Shown: positions 6,504 through 14,212, numbered from the stretch's first letter. The stretch: DNA of 31,717 nucleotides from Candidatus Latescibacterota bacterium (GCA_022826515.1 JAJDUT010000132.1:1-31717); one strand, 5' to 3'. Notes: generated by a model not told the origin, from the letters alone. Program-made: numbers and translations.

Positions 6504-7016
6504 ATGACGACTCTAACAGAAGGAAATCTCCAGATCACATTCCCTTGTGGCGCAAATGTCAGGAAATTCGACGACGAGTCTCGTGGGTTACTCCGCCGCA
6601 TGAAGGCTGTGGATTTTATTGTTGAGCTTTCCAGCCGAGTGTCGTTCATCGAAATCAAGGATCCTGAGCATCCTTGCGCATTAAGCAAGAATAGTGAACA
6701 GTTTATTAAAGATTTCAAAAACGAACGCATCGACAGTGCTCTAGTCTATAAATTCCGCGATTCATTTCTCTATGAGTGGGCATGCGATAGGATCGACAAA
6801 CCCATTGACTACTGGATCCTCATTGCTAGCAAAAAATTGACCAAAGCGGATCTGACCCGTAGAACCGACGCTATGAAAAGCAAACTTCCTATGTTGGAAG
6901 CGCTACCCGAATCTCTGAAGAAGCAGTGGAAGCGAAAAATCGTTGCGAACTGTGGCGTTTTCAATATCTGCACTTGGAACAAGAATTTCCCTAATTATCC
7001 TGTAAAGAGGATTTGA
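6504..7016 (+). CDS. PD-(D/E)XK nuclease-like partner of the upstream ATPase
   Basis: A 170-residue protein without a recognised family name. Two successive predicted strands carry D37 (VDFIVEL) and E50-x-K52 (VSFIEIKD), a spacing that fits the D...ExK centre of the PD-(D/E)XK nuclease fold. They are followed by a helix (about 80-95) and another strand (DYWILIAS, 102-109), again as in that fold. The C-terminal third is basic and helical. Translation is probably coupled to the ATPase: the TAAGGA at the ATPase stop provides the ribosome binding site. In this context it would be the effector that the ATPase controls. The nuclease assignment is an inference from a short motif plus predicted secondary structure. 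Confidence 0.65.
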   Translation: MTTLTEGNLQITFPCGANVRKFDDESRGLLRRMKAVDFIVELSSRVSFIEIKDPEHPCALSKNSEQFIKDFKNERIDSALVYKFRDSFLYEWACDRIDKPIDYWILIASKKLTKADLTRRTDAMKSKLPMLEALPESLKKQWKRKIVANCGVFNICTWNKNFPNYPVKRI

Positions 7017-7117
7017 TAGTGAATGATTAGGATGTGAGGAGACAGGAGCAAGCTCCTCATATTCGTACAGAAGGCGGCCCCGACATCGCAGTGATGAGGA
7101 AGCCTTGAGACGCCAGA

Positions 7118-8257
7118 TTAGGGCAGCCCTACTTCGCAGCAGAAGGTCGAAAACGGCAGGACGCGCGTGTTGGCGGTGGCATTGCCAAAATCTTTTGTGC
7201 CGAGGTGTACCTGATAGAACCGTGAAATGTCTGTCCGCTCCCTGAAGTAGCGGCAGGCGGGCGCAGCGCTTTGTTCGCCGCTTTTGCACTCTACGGCAAA
7301 TTCCGCTCTGCCATCGCGTAAAACGACGAAGTCCACCTCGCGTTTGTCGGTATCGCGAATGAAGCGCAATTCCATCTCATGCCCTTCGGTGTCCTCGACA
7401 TAGTGGCAGTACTTCAGCAGGTGACCAGCCACCATGTTCTCGAACCGGGCACCCCGGTCGGCCACGCGTGACCAGTCCCAGAAGTACAGCTTTTTATCCT
7501 TGCGGACAGCCCGAATCCGCTTGGCTCCAAACGGCGGAATGCGATAGCACAGGTACAGCCGCTCAAAGATCGTCAGCCAGCGCTCGACGGTTTCGTACGC
7601 CACTTGCAGCAGTTTGCTGAGACTGTTGACCGAAAGAGGGGAGCCTACGCACGCCGGCAAATGCGACAGCAGCAGTTCTAGCATGGATACCTCGCGGACA
7701 TGCTCTAGATCGCGGAGATCTTCATAGAGGACTCTTGCGGAATGCTCGCGCAACCAGCGGCGCTGAAAGCGCTCCTCACCCCTGAGAAAAGGCTCGGGGA
7801 AACCGCCAAACCTGAGTAATTGCTCCACGAGCGCGTCATTGGGTGTCTGCCCGTATTCCATTGCCGTGAACGGATGAAGCCGATAGTAGTGATACCGGCC
7901 CTGCAAGGAGTCGCCGCCTTTGCGATAGTAATCCAGACGCGCCGAGCCGGTGACGATGAAGGAAACGGCAGTCTTGTTCTTGTCGAACAATCCCTTCATC
8001 AAGTTGCGCCAGCGTGCGTACTTGTGGATCTCGTCAAAAATGACGCGGGTCTGATCTGCGGGGAGTCGTTCGGCCAGAATATCTTCGCGATCGGCCAACA
8101 CATCCCAGTTCAGATAAGCCGGCGACGACTCGTCTTGGCCACCCTCCAGTAGAGATAGCGCAAGGGTCGTTTTGCCAACTTGGCGTGGCCCGCCGATGAA
8201 TACCATCCTGTTCGCAAGATCCGTGTCAATACTATCTTTGATATAGCGTGGTTCCAT
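7118..8257 (-). CDS. AAA-type ATPase with C-terminal DUF4143 (nuclease-like) domain, second copy
   Basis: A 379-residue ATPase of the same broad class as that at 2255-3421 but clearly divergent. Walker A is GPRQVGKTT (23-31), Walker B VIFDE (72-76), a VTGSARLD sensor follows, and GGFPEPFL lies in the middle. The C-terminus has REVDFVV and FAVECK, the PD-(D/E)XK-like signature of DUF4143. I chose the ATG at 8257 because AAAGG lies 9 nt upstream; an ATG at 8287 in the same frame would add ten residues but has no ribosome binding site and sits beside a palindrome. The gene converges on the nuclease-like gene at 7016 with about 100 bp between, so it is probably separate from that module. Confidence 0.87.
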   Translation of the reverse strand: MEPRYIKDSIDTDLANRMVFIGGPRQVGKTTLALSLLEGGQDESSPAYLNWDVLADREDILAERLPADQTRVIFDEIHKYARWRNLMKGLFDKNKTAVSFIVTGSARLDYYRKGGDSLQGRYHYYRLHPFTAMEYGQTPNDALVEQLLRFGGFPEPFLRGEERFQRRWLREHSARVLYEDLRDLEHVREVSMLELLLSHLPACVGSPLSVNSLSKLLQVAYETVERWLTIFERLYLCYRIPPFGAKRIRAVRKDKKLYFWDWSRVADRGARFENMVAGHLLKYCHYVEDTEGHEMELRFIRDTDKREVDFVVLRDGRAEFAVECKSGEQSAAPACRYFRERTDISRFYQVHLGTKDFGNATANTRVLPFSTFCCEVGLP

Positions 8258-8288
8258 CTCTGCTGACCTTTCTGATCGTGGTGTCATT

Positions 8289-8310
8289 ATTTTAGACTAT
8301 ATTCTAAAAT
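8289..8310. promoter_or_regulatory. 22-bp palindromic operator candidate upstream of second DUF4143 ATPase
   Basis: Arms attttaga (8289-8296) and tctaaaat (8303-8310) form a perfect 8-bp inverted repeat around a 6-bp AT-rich centre (ctatat), about 31 bp upstream of the favoured ATPase start on the minus strand. Its location resembles the palindrome beside the other DUF4143 gene although the sequences differ. A self-regulatory operator is plausible but unproven. Confidence 0.5.
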
Positions 8311-8401
8311 ACTCATGGGTGTTTCAGAGTCAACAGGAAAACGAGGATATATAGCTGATTGGTAGGAATCGACGGAGATGCTATTTGCAAGACATCGCAG
8401 A

Positions 8402-8443
8402 TTGCAATATGTACTTACATACCACGTCTATGACCGTGGAGGA
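8402..8443 (+). pseudogene. 3'-end scrap of a higB toxin gene
   Basis: Fourteen codons ending VLTYHVYDRGG match the C-terminal end of the intact HigB toxin at 13473-13760 (VLTHQAYDRGG, residues 82-92), with 8 of 11 residues identical. At DNA level 8411-8443 and 13716-13748 agree at 27 of 33 positions, including gaccgtggagga. No upstream part of the toxin gene and no antitoxin remain. The scrap is open into the following lipoprotein frame, which explains an apparent N-terminal extension of that gene. Confidence 0.55.
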
Positions 8444-8500
8444 TCGCTCATAGACGTGTTTTGTTCAAACGTCTTACTCTCCTTATCGGAGAAGCGAACT

Positions 8501-9727
8501 ATGAAACCTTTGTTTGGGTGGCACCAGAACCATGTAGGATACAGCCATTGGATCGTTCTCTTTATTGTTACATTTTGGTGTCTGTACGGCTGTGCCGTCA
8601 GTGGCGGCGGTAAAGTGTCCAAGGATCTGAACGAGAGGAACATAGCAGTTTTGGTCCTGGCAAGAGATTTCGATCCGTACTCATGGCGTGGAGCTGAGAG
8701 GGCTTTTACTCCTCTCACGAATCGGGAAGCTGATGGTTTGGAGTGGAAACTGTTGCAGGAAATGGAGGGTTTAGGGCTATTTGAACACGTCACGCGCTAC
8801 GAAGATCCCTTAACCTACAACCTAAAGCCGGCGTACGAGTTGAGTTTGTACGGGGCTTGGTTTGCGCGCCATGAGAAGGAAAGCATAATGGCCAAAGAAT
8901 TTGTCGATGTGCCCGTTCCCACATGGGTGGCGGAAACGAGTGGGCGGGAAATTGTCACCCAGCGCGGTCTTATGGGACGCTACGAGCTAAAGGACCGCAG
9001 GAGCGGCGAGATCGTAGCGAAATGGTATTCGTTTAGTGCCGCGTCGTTCCCCGAGGATACGATGAAGGTGCCCGTTCTAGCGCAGACCTTATTGGAGGAT
9101 GAACACCGGGCGATCTTGCACTCGGTCGCTCCCGACGATGTGACCGCGACGGCCTATCGGGCAGTCAGCATTATGTCCCCGCCGTCTGCGGGAAATAACG
9201 AAGTCATCGCGCAGGTGCCGGCGGACTCGGAGTCGGGGCTGCTTATTGCGGGGCGTAGTACTCATACATTCGAGCAAGGACTGGAGCAGTTTATCGCCGA
9301 AGGAGAGAATCTGGCTGGCAGCCCCCTTTACACTTATTTCGGCACGATTGATGTATCCTATATAAAAGAGCAGACGGCCGATCTCCATCAGTCGCTGGTG
9401 GCCGCCTTGGTCGAGCAGATTGGCGAGTCGCCCATGCAGTATTTTCCTTGGAAGGGCGACTACAAGTTGGCTTTTGATATTATGAGGCTCAATTTCTGGC
9501 ATGATTCCGAAAGGCGCGCCTTCGGCACCGCCGAAATCGGCGTGCAGTTGATTCTCCTATCGGAAAGAAGAATTCTTTTTGAACAGAATCCCCCTCTGAT
9601 TGTGTCGATTCGGAAATCTACTCCGGGCGGCAAGGAGCCTATGGCCCTGCTGTGCCAAGATGCGGCAGCAAAAATCGCGCAACTGCTGAAAAACTACTTG
9701 GCGCAGGGTCACGGCGGAACGCCTTGA
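8501..9727 (+). CDS. uncharacterised lipoprotein
   Basis: A 408-residue exported protein. The N-terminus has a hydrophobic segment (about 17-30) ending in the lipobox L-Y-G-C with lipidation cysteine C31, so it is predicted to be membrane-anchored outside the cytoplasm. The mature part mixes alpha and beta character; a C-terminal section (about 320-400: KLAFDIMRLNFWHDSE..., FGTAEIGVQLIL, AAAKIAQLL) suggests a compact alpha/beta domain, but no family is recognised. I start it at the ATG at 8501, which has CGGAG upstream and creates a normal signal peptide. The frame is open to 8378 only because it runs through a higB scrap. It stands alone and converges on the sigma factor gene. Confidence 0.72.
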   Translation: MKPLFGWHQNHVGYSHWIVLFIVTFWCLYGCAVSGGGKVSKDLNERNIAVLVLARDFDPYSWRGAERAFTPLTNREADGLEWKLLQEMEGLGLFEHVTRYEDPLTYNLKPAYELSLYGAWFARHEKESIMAKEFVDVPVPTWVAETSGREIVTQRGLMGRYELKDRRSGEIVAKWYSFSAASFPEDTMKVPVLAQTLLEDEHRAILHSVAPDDVTATAYRAVSIMSPPSAGNNEVIAQVPADSESGLLIAGRSTHTFEQGLEQFIAEGENLAGSPLYTYFGTIDVSYIKEQTADLHQSLVAALVEQIGESPMQYFPWKGDYKLAFDIMRLNFWHDSERRAFGTAEIGVQLILLSERRILFEQNPPLIVSIRKSTPGGKEPMALLCQDAAAKIAQLLKNYLAQGHGGTP

Positions 9728-9822
9728 ACAGAGGGTGCCTCCTAACGGACCACGATGAGATAAATGGAGCGTCGCAGCCGCAAAAACCGCTGACGGATCA
9801 TTTCGCCATTCGTCATAAACCA

Positions 9823-11220
9823 TCAATCGGCGATGCCACAGGCCACGTCCGTCAGATTGTCGTAATAGTGTACGTAGGTTACGCCGTCGATAACTATGCG
9901 GTCAGTGTGGGGTAGGTCCTCTTCCCAAGTCATCTCCTCACCCCAATTGTGCGGCGGGGTGTCTCTTTTGGCCCAGCGGTTGCCGTTGTAGCGGCGGGAC
10001 AGCACCGTGCGTCCGGCTCGGGTGATATAGGCTTCGATCATGACATCGCGCTCGGTGGCTTCCTTCTCGACTTCAAAGACACGCAGGCAGGTAAAATGCT
10101 GCTCGCCGATCTGCACGTCGAACACTCCGGCCCCGGTGATTTGGGCGTCGTCGGCCTGTCTTGTGAACGAGCCGTCGGTCTGGGGACGCAGGTAGCCACA
10201 ATCCTCGATTAGGCGCGGCGAAGGGGCCCAATCGTCGTAGAATCCTTCGTCGAGGAAAGTTGTCAGTTCGCGCGTACCGTCGGGGCGCAGCGATTCCACG
10301 GCGATCCATTCCACCTCGTTCTCGGCCAGATGGCCCCATACTTTGACATGGCGATCCTCTTCGCTTTCGTGGATCTTACCGTCTTGGTCGAAATACTGGT
10401 TCTCCACCTCGATTTCGACACAAGAACGGCCGTGGATGACTGCGGATCGTTGGGCCTCCAGCGAGACGGTTTCGGATAGCCTCCAAGGCGCGTTGCTTTC
10501 TTTGAGGGGTTCATAGACGGCCCAGCGGACGCGGTCGCCTACTTCCGGCACGATGAACCACCAAGCCATCTCCTTGAAATCAATGCGGAAAGGTTCCTCT
10601 TGGCTCGCCTCAATGCGTATTTCGGGCCGGTACTGGGGGAAGGACTGTTGTTGGCTAGCGCTCATGGTCTTGCTCCTCGTCTTGGGGGTGACGCCCAACA
10701 CCGTGCGGATTCGGTCGCGTCCGTGCGACAAGCGGCGCTTGACTGTGCCGTCGGGGCAGCGGTGGCGGGCGGCTATTTCGGCAATGCTTAGACCGTCCAA
10801 GTAAAAGGCCTGCAGGGCAGCCCGCTCGCGGTCGGGCACTTCCTCCATGGCCTCGACGATGTCCGCAGCGGCTTCCCGCTGCCGGGCCTCAGCCACCCCG
10901 AAGCGATTGACCATAGGTGCCAAAGCCTCGGTCTCGACAAACAGTTCGCGGCGCTGGGTCGAGCGGAAGTAATCGCGGCAGCGGTTGCGGGCCACTTGCA
11001 GCAACCAGGCCCGCACATCGCGGGGGGTGTCTCGGCGCAGTCCGCTCCAGGCGTGTACTAGGGCTTCCTGCAGTACGTCCTGCACTTGGTCGCCGGAACC
11101 GACCCGGTGGCGAATCAATGCCACTAGGGTGCGCTCGTATCGTCGAATTAGGCGGACGAAAGCTTGCTCGTTGCCCTGCCGCACCTGCTCGGCCAATAGC
11201 TGATCGCTTGGACTGGTCAT
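9823..11220 (-). CDS. ECF-type RNA polymerase sigma factor with large C-terminal extension
   Basis: A 465-residue protein. Residues about 10-88 are sigma-70 region 2 (DVLQEALVHAWSGL corresponds to 2.2, followed by AWLLQVARNRCRDYFR). Residues about 118-175 are region 4, with a helix-turn-helix (LSIAEIAARHRCPDGTVKRRLSHGRDRIR). The remaining ~285 residues form an extra beta-rich domain with many tryptophans and no recognised family. Typical ECF factors end near residue 180, so the tail is exceptional. It may act as a built-in sensor or inhibitor domain, since no anti-sigma gene lies nearby. The tail stays in one frame without a break, though an internal ATG (about residue 186) could allow separate translation. 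Confidence 0.87.
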   Translation of the reverse strand: MTSPSDQLLAEQVRQGNEQAFVRLIRRYERTLVALIRHRVGSGDQVQDVLQEALVHAWSGLRRDTPRDVRAWLLQVARNRCRDYFRSTQRRELFVETEALAPMVNRFGVAEARQREAAADIVEAMEEVPDRERAALQAFYLDGLSIAEIAARHRCPDGTVKRRLSHGRDRIRTVLGVTPKTRSKTMSASQQQSFPQYRPEIRIEASQEEPFRIDFKEMAWWFIVPEVGDRVRWAVYEPLKESNAPWRLSETVSLEAQRSAVIHGRSCVEIEVENQYFDQDGKIHESEEDRHVKVWGHLAENEVEWIAVESLRPDGTRELTTFLDEGFYDDWAPSPRLIEDCGYLRPQTDGSFTRQADDAQITGAGVFDVQIGEQHFTCLRVFEVEKEATERDVMIEAYITRAGRTVLSRRYNGNRWAKRDTPPHNWGEEMTWEEDLPHTDRIVIDGVTYVHYYDNLTDVACGIAD

Positions 11221-11384
11221 ACGTCATCTGCCTTTTACCTTACAAGGCGGACGGCAGCGGGCAAAGGTTCACCGACAGCGCCCGCGCCCCGAGAGCATGG
11301 TCTCTTTCTTGGATTTCAGTAAATTTAACCATTGTCAATCTGATAAAGTCAGAATCCATCCACACTTTTAGAAGAGAAACTGTC

Positions 11385-12533
11385 ATGAAACTGTTCTACG
11401 TTGCCTGCGTTGCGGCCATCGCGTTCGTCGCTTGTGAGGATAAGAGTTCCCTATCTTCTACTGCGGACGGCGATGGTGCCCCTGTTAAAATTGGGTTCCT
11501 CGTCTCGGGCGACCGCATCACCTATCCGAATGGGGCTAAAATTGCGGTAGACGAAGTCAACGAGCGCGGGGGACTATTGGGCCGATCCGTTGAATTGGTA
11601 ACCCAGATGAACATACAGGAAGCGGCGGCTGCCGTGCAGGCTGCGGAGACCATGATCCTCACCGACGAAGTAGTAGCCCTCGTTGGCCCCAATCGCTCCT
11701 CGCACGCCATTGAGGTGGGACCCGTAGCCCAACGCCACGGCGTGCCAATGATTACCACGGCGGCCACCAATCCAGCCGTGACTGCCGCCGGCGACTTTGT
11801 CTTCATGGCCGCTTTCACCGACCAGTTTCAAGGGCGCGTCATGGCCCAGTTTGCCAAAGAGACGCTCGGGGTAAATACAGCGGCTGTTTTGACGCAGCGT
11901 GGGGAAGTCTATTCCGAGGGGATCGCCGAGTTTTTTATTGTCCATTTTAGCGGCTTTGGGGGGAAGGTCGTCGCCGAGGAGTGTTACGAGAGCGGTGCGA
12001 CGGATTTCGCCGCGCAATTGACCGTCATCGCGGCGGCGGCTCCCGAGGCGGTCTTCCTATCGGGACTGCCGCCGGAGGTTGCGCTTGTGACCAAACAGGC
12101 GCGCGCCCTGCCGCTGCACAACGCGGCAGGGAAACCGACGCTTTTTCTCGGGGCCGATGCTTGGGACAATCCGACGCTGTTGGACAATGAGGAAGCCGCG
12201 GTGGATGGCAGCTTTTTCAGCAGCCACTTTTCACCGGACACGGATGAGCCGAGTGCGCGTGCATTTGTCGACACGTACCAAGCCCTGTACGGGATTGCGC
12301 CCACCGGCGGCGATGCGGTGAGCTACGATGCGGTGCGCTTGCTCTTGGAAGCCGCAGAGCGTGCGGGTAGCCTCGACGCAGATGTGATACGGCAGCAACT
12401 GTTGGCTACTGAACAGTACGCTGGGGCGACGCGCATTGCCGGGTACAACGAAAACCGCCATCCGACCAAGAGCGCGGTCATTATGACCATTGAGGATGGC
12501 GCGAAGGAATTCTATCAGCAGGTGGATCCGTAG
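11385..12533 (+). CDS. ABC transporter substrate-binding lipoprotein (Leu/Ile/Val type)
   Basis: A 382-residue type I periplasmic binding protein of the amino-acid/urea (LivJ-like) family. The N-terminus is a lipoprotein signal with lipobox F-V-A-C (C17). The mature domain begins VKIGFLVSGDRITYPNGAKIAVDEVNERGGLLGRSVEL, the diagnostic first beta-alpha unit of the family, followed by VVALVGPNRSSHAIEVGPVAQ, the usual ligand-hinge region, and ends in a typical second lobe. The frame is open for 156 codons upstream, but those codons are antisense to the sigma factor gene; the ATG at 11385 with GAAGAG upstream gives the correct signal peptide. No permease or ATPase gene is adjacent, so it is an orphan and may act in sensing or with distant transporters. 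Confidence 0.9.
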   Translation: MKLFYVACVAAIAFVACEDKSSLSSTADGDGAPVKIGFLVSGDRITYPNGAKIAVDEVNERGGLLGRSVELVTQMNIQEAAAAVQAAETMILTDEVVALVGPNRSSHAIEVGPVAQRHGVPMITTAATNPAVTAAGDFVFMAAFTDQFQGRVMAQFAKETLGVNTAAVLTQRGEVYSEGIAEFFIVHFSGFGGKVVAEECYESGATDFAAQLTVIAAAAPEAVFLSGLPPEVALVTKQARALPLHNAAGKPTLFLGADAWDNPTLLDNEEAAVDGSFFSSHFSPDTDEPSARAFVDTYQALYGIAPTGGDAVSYDAVRLLLEAAERAGSLDADVIRQQLLATEQYAGATRIAGYNENRHPTKSAVIMTIEDGAKEFYQQVDP

Positions 12534-12534
12534 G

Positions 12535-12550
12535 GGATATGTGCATATCC
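12535..12550. repeat. short palindrome after the binding-protein gene
   Basis: Arms ggatatg (12535-12541) and catatcc (12544-12550) with a 2-nt centre follow the stop codon by one base. No T-run follows, so it is at best a weak transcription-end or mRNA-stabilising hairpin. Confidence 0.3.
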
Positions 12551-12648
12551 ACTAAAAGGCCGATGGCGGCAAAGCGGTCGGGATAGCGCTGTACGCAGTG
12601 GCTGGCAAAATGCACGCATAGACAATTCTTCGGTTGCGGATGCGCTGG
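12551..12648 (-). pseudogene. possible remnant of an amidohydrolase-type gene
   Basis: Reading the minus strand, about 30 codons give a peptide containing CVQRYPDRFAAIGLL. That resembles the conserved ARRYPDRFaaiGlvd stretch of the amidohydrolase-2 (TIM-barrel decarboxylase/hydrolase) family. Both ends run into unrelated sequence. The match is short and was made by eye; it could be chance. Confidence 0.25.
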
Positions 12649-12719
12649 ACGGAGCGATCAGGCCGTGTTGCGCTATGCCATACCGACTTTGTCGCGAGTG
12701 CGATCCAAATCAGAGCAAC

Positions 12720-13034
12720 TCATAGTGATGCCAGCCGCTCGAAGGTATCTGGGTATTTCTGGGCCATGAGGATGAGTGCCGCCGCCGCATCCGGTGGACT
12801 GGACCTGCCCTGCTCCCAGCCCTCAACGGTGCGCACCGGTACGCGCAGCAGGTGGGCGAATACCGCTCTTGAAACGTCGAGTTCCTCGCGGATCCTCTTA
12901 ATCATATCGGGCGTGAGTCCGGGCAAGGGCTTTGCCTCGATCCGGGTGGTCCGCAGCGTGCGCTTGCCGGTTCGGTGCTCTCGAACTTCGTGCAGACCCG
13001 CAAGAACTTCGGCGGCGATATTCCGTTCAGCCAT
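12720..13034 (-). CDS. helix-turn-helix antitoxin (HigA/NadS type)
   Basis: A 104-residue antitoxin. The C-terminal half is an XRE-type helix-turn-helix (IRIREELDVSRAVFAHLLRVPVRTVEGWEQGRSSPP, about residues 46-81), with the V-x-T-V-x-x-W-E-x-G signature of HigA/NadS antitoxins. The N-terminal half would wrap the toxin. It follows a RelE/HigB-type toxin gene with an 8-nt overlap (GCTGA/ATGGCTGA arrangement), the usual order for this family in which the toxin comes first. The toxin is frameshifted, so the antitoxin may now be an orphan repressor of its own promoter. Confidence 0.85.
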   Translation of the reverse strand: MAERNIAAEVLAGLHEVREHRTGKRTLRTTRIEAKPLPGLTPDMIKRIREELDVSRAVFAHLLRVPVRTVEGWEQGRSSPPDAAAALILMAQKYPDTFERLASL

Positions 13035-13330
13035 TTTTGATCTCCTCTACGACCTTGCGCCACGCGGCCCGCTCGGCAGGCGTCAGATCGTCCTTCACGC
13101 CTTTGCCGTACAGGGTGCTCGGCGACATGCCAGTAGTAGATGACCCGGCTACCGCCTCGCTTGCCGCGCTCCTTCGATCTCCAGCGGATTTTCCGAATAC
13201 CGCCCGATCCGCGAATGATGTCTCCGGCGTCTGGGTACGCACTGAGAAACATCTGAAGCGCGGCGTAACTGTCGTCATCGAGATGTGACCGTAGATGCTT
13301 GGTGAATTCCGATGTCTCGATGAACAGCAT
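13027..13330 (-). pseudogene. RelE/HigB-type toxin, frameshifted
   Basis: The first ~70 codons (MLFIETSEFTKHL..., GSGGIRKIRWRSKERGKRGGSRVIYYWHVAEH) are a textbook RelE/HigB-2-type mRNA interferase. The expected C-terminal part appears in another frame on the same strand (LYGKGVKDDLTPAERAAWRKVV, ending at 13027). The break lies near 13117-13122, where family members carry a further hydrophobic strand of about five or six residues (the ILLLY type). A deletion of a non-multiple of three there would explain both the frame change and the missing strand. The toxin is therefore probably inactive. A palindrome aacta-N4-tagtt (13337-13350) lies just upstream as a likely operator. Confidence 0.75.
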
Positions 13331-13403
13331 ATGACCAACTATACGTAGTTTGCGTTGTCATGTAAAGATCATCCAGCGGTAGGCAATGGAGGCGAACGCT
13401 CTC

Positions 13404-13426
13404 GGGAGACCACGATGGTGGTCCGC
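13404..13426. repeat. 23-bp exact copy of ABC-transporter sequence upstream of higBA
   Basis: Positions 13404-13426 are identical to 14377-14399, which encode the TTIVVSH switch-histidine region of the downstream ABC exporter on the minus strand. The shared stretch contains gaccac-gatg-gtggtc, a 6-bp-arm hairpin. Flanking bases do not match. Twenty-three identical bases within 1 kb are far beyond chance, so this is a small recombination scar or a captured fragment. Confidence 0.75.
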
Positions 13427-13445
13427 ACAGAGATTGCTTGCACTG

Positions 13446-13462
13446 TATCTCATATTGAGATA
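13446..13462. promoter_or_regulatory. palindromic operator candidate of higBA
   Basis: Arms tatctca and tgagata flank a 3-bp centre, 10 bp before the higB start codon. HigA-type antitoxins repress their own promoters by binding such palindromes, so the location fits an autoregulatory site overlapping the promoter. Confidence 0.55.
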
Positions 13463-13472
13463 TTATCTATGA

Positions 13473-13760
13473 ATGCACATCATTTCGCGCAAAGCCCTCC
13501 GAGTGTTTTGGGCACAGCATCCCGAGAGCAAGATGCCTCTGAACCGCTGGTTCAAAATCATGCAGCAGACTCAGTTTAGCAGCTTCACCGCGCTGCGGCG
13601 TGCTTTTCCCTCGGCCGACAAAGTCGGGGATTTTGTCGTGTTTAACATCGCCGGCAATAAGTACCGCCTGATTGCCTCTATTCACTTCAATCGGGGAAAA
13701 GTATATATCCGTCACGTACTGACACATCAAGCCTACGACCGTGGAGGATGGAAGACATGA
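13473..13760 (+). CDS. higB: HigB-type mRNA interferase toxin
   Basis: A 95-residue toxin of the HigB (ribosome-dependent mRNA interferase) family. It begins MHIISRKALRVFWAQHPES, with LNRWFKI after it, has the central hydrophobic strands VVFNIAGNKYRLIASIHF, and ends VYIRHVLTHQAYDRGGWKT. These are the landmarks of the family, including the conserved C-terminal T-H-x-x-Y-D segment. It would cleave translated mRNA unless neutralised by HigA. The ATG overlaps another frame's start, but homology fixes this frame. The stop overlaps the higA start by the tetranucleotide ATGA. Length is normal and no break is seen. Confidence 0.9.
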   Translation: MHIISRKALRVFWAQHPESKMPLNRWFKIMQQTQFSSFTALRRAFPSADKVGDFVVFNIAGNKYRLIASIHFNRGKVYIRHVLTHQAYDRGGWKT

Positions 13761-14155
13761 GCGTCATTACCCCACAGCTTCAGCGATCTTGGACGCAAGT
13801 GAGTGCCTTACTCAACATTCAAAATGAGCGGGATTATGATTTGGCGCTAGAGCGCCTCAACGGCCTGATTGATGAAGTGGGCACTGATGAGGGACATCCG
13901 CTGTATTCCCTGCTCGATACGCTGGGGACCGTTGTTCATGCTTGGGAGGAACAACACTATCCCATGCCCAAGTTGGAGGGTGCAGATGCACTTCGATTTC
14001 TCATGGAGGAGCATGACTTAGCCCAGTCGGATTTGCCGGAGGTGGGTTCGCAAGGGGTTGTTTCGGAGATTCTGGGTGGAAAGCGGGCGCTGAATGTCCG
14101 GCAGATACGCGCTTTGTCTGAACGGTTCGGGGTTTCACCCGCAGTATTTGTGTAG
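13757..14155 (+). CDS. higA: HigA-type antitoxin
   Basis: A 132-residue antitoxin and autorepressor. A helical N-terminal part (about 1-80: DYDLALERLNGLIDEVGTD, HPLYSLLDTLGTVVHAWE) resembles HigA proteins paired with this toxin family. The C-terminal part holds a helix-turn-helix (LRFLMEEHDLAQSDLPEV...VVSEILGGKRALNVRQIRALSERFGVSPAVF). I start it at 13757, where ATGA overlaps the toxin stop and GGAGG lies 9 nt upstream; the alternative ATG at 13748 sits directly on that ribosome binding site. Together with higB it forms a complete type II toxin-antitoxin module. Confidence 0.88.
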   Translation: MSVITPQLQRSWTQVSALLNIQNERDYDLALERLNGLIDEVGTDEGHPLYSLLDTLGTVVHAWEEQHYPMPKLEGADALRFLMEEHDLAQSDLPEVGSQGVVSEILGGKRALNVRQIRALSERFGVSPAVFV

Positions 14156-14212
14156 GTTCCGTCTCCGCCAAAAGGTCCTTCGTCTGCTGCCACAAAGCCA
14201 CCGAGTTATAGT

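Noticed and set aside
5472..7016. Classification of the ATPase pair as PARIS or Septu
   Set aside because: The partner shows no TOPRIM/DUF4435 or HNH motifs by eye; only the ATPase class is shared.
10917..11384. A 156-codon N-terminal extension of the substrate-binding protein
   Set aside because: It is antisense to the sigma factor coding sequence and would remove the lipoprotein signal peptide from the N-terminus.
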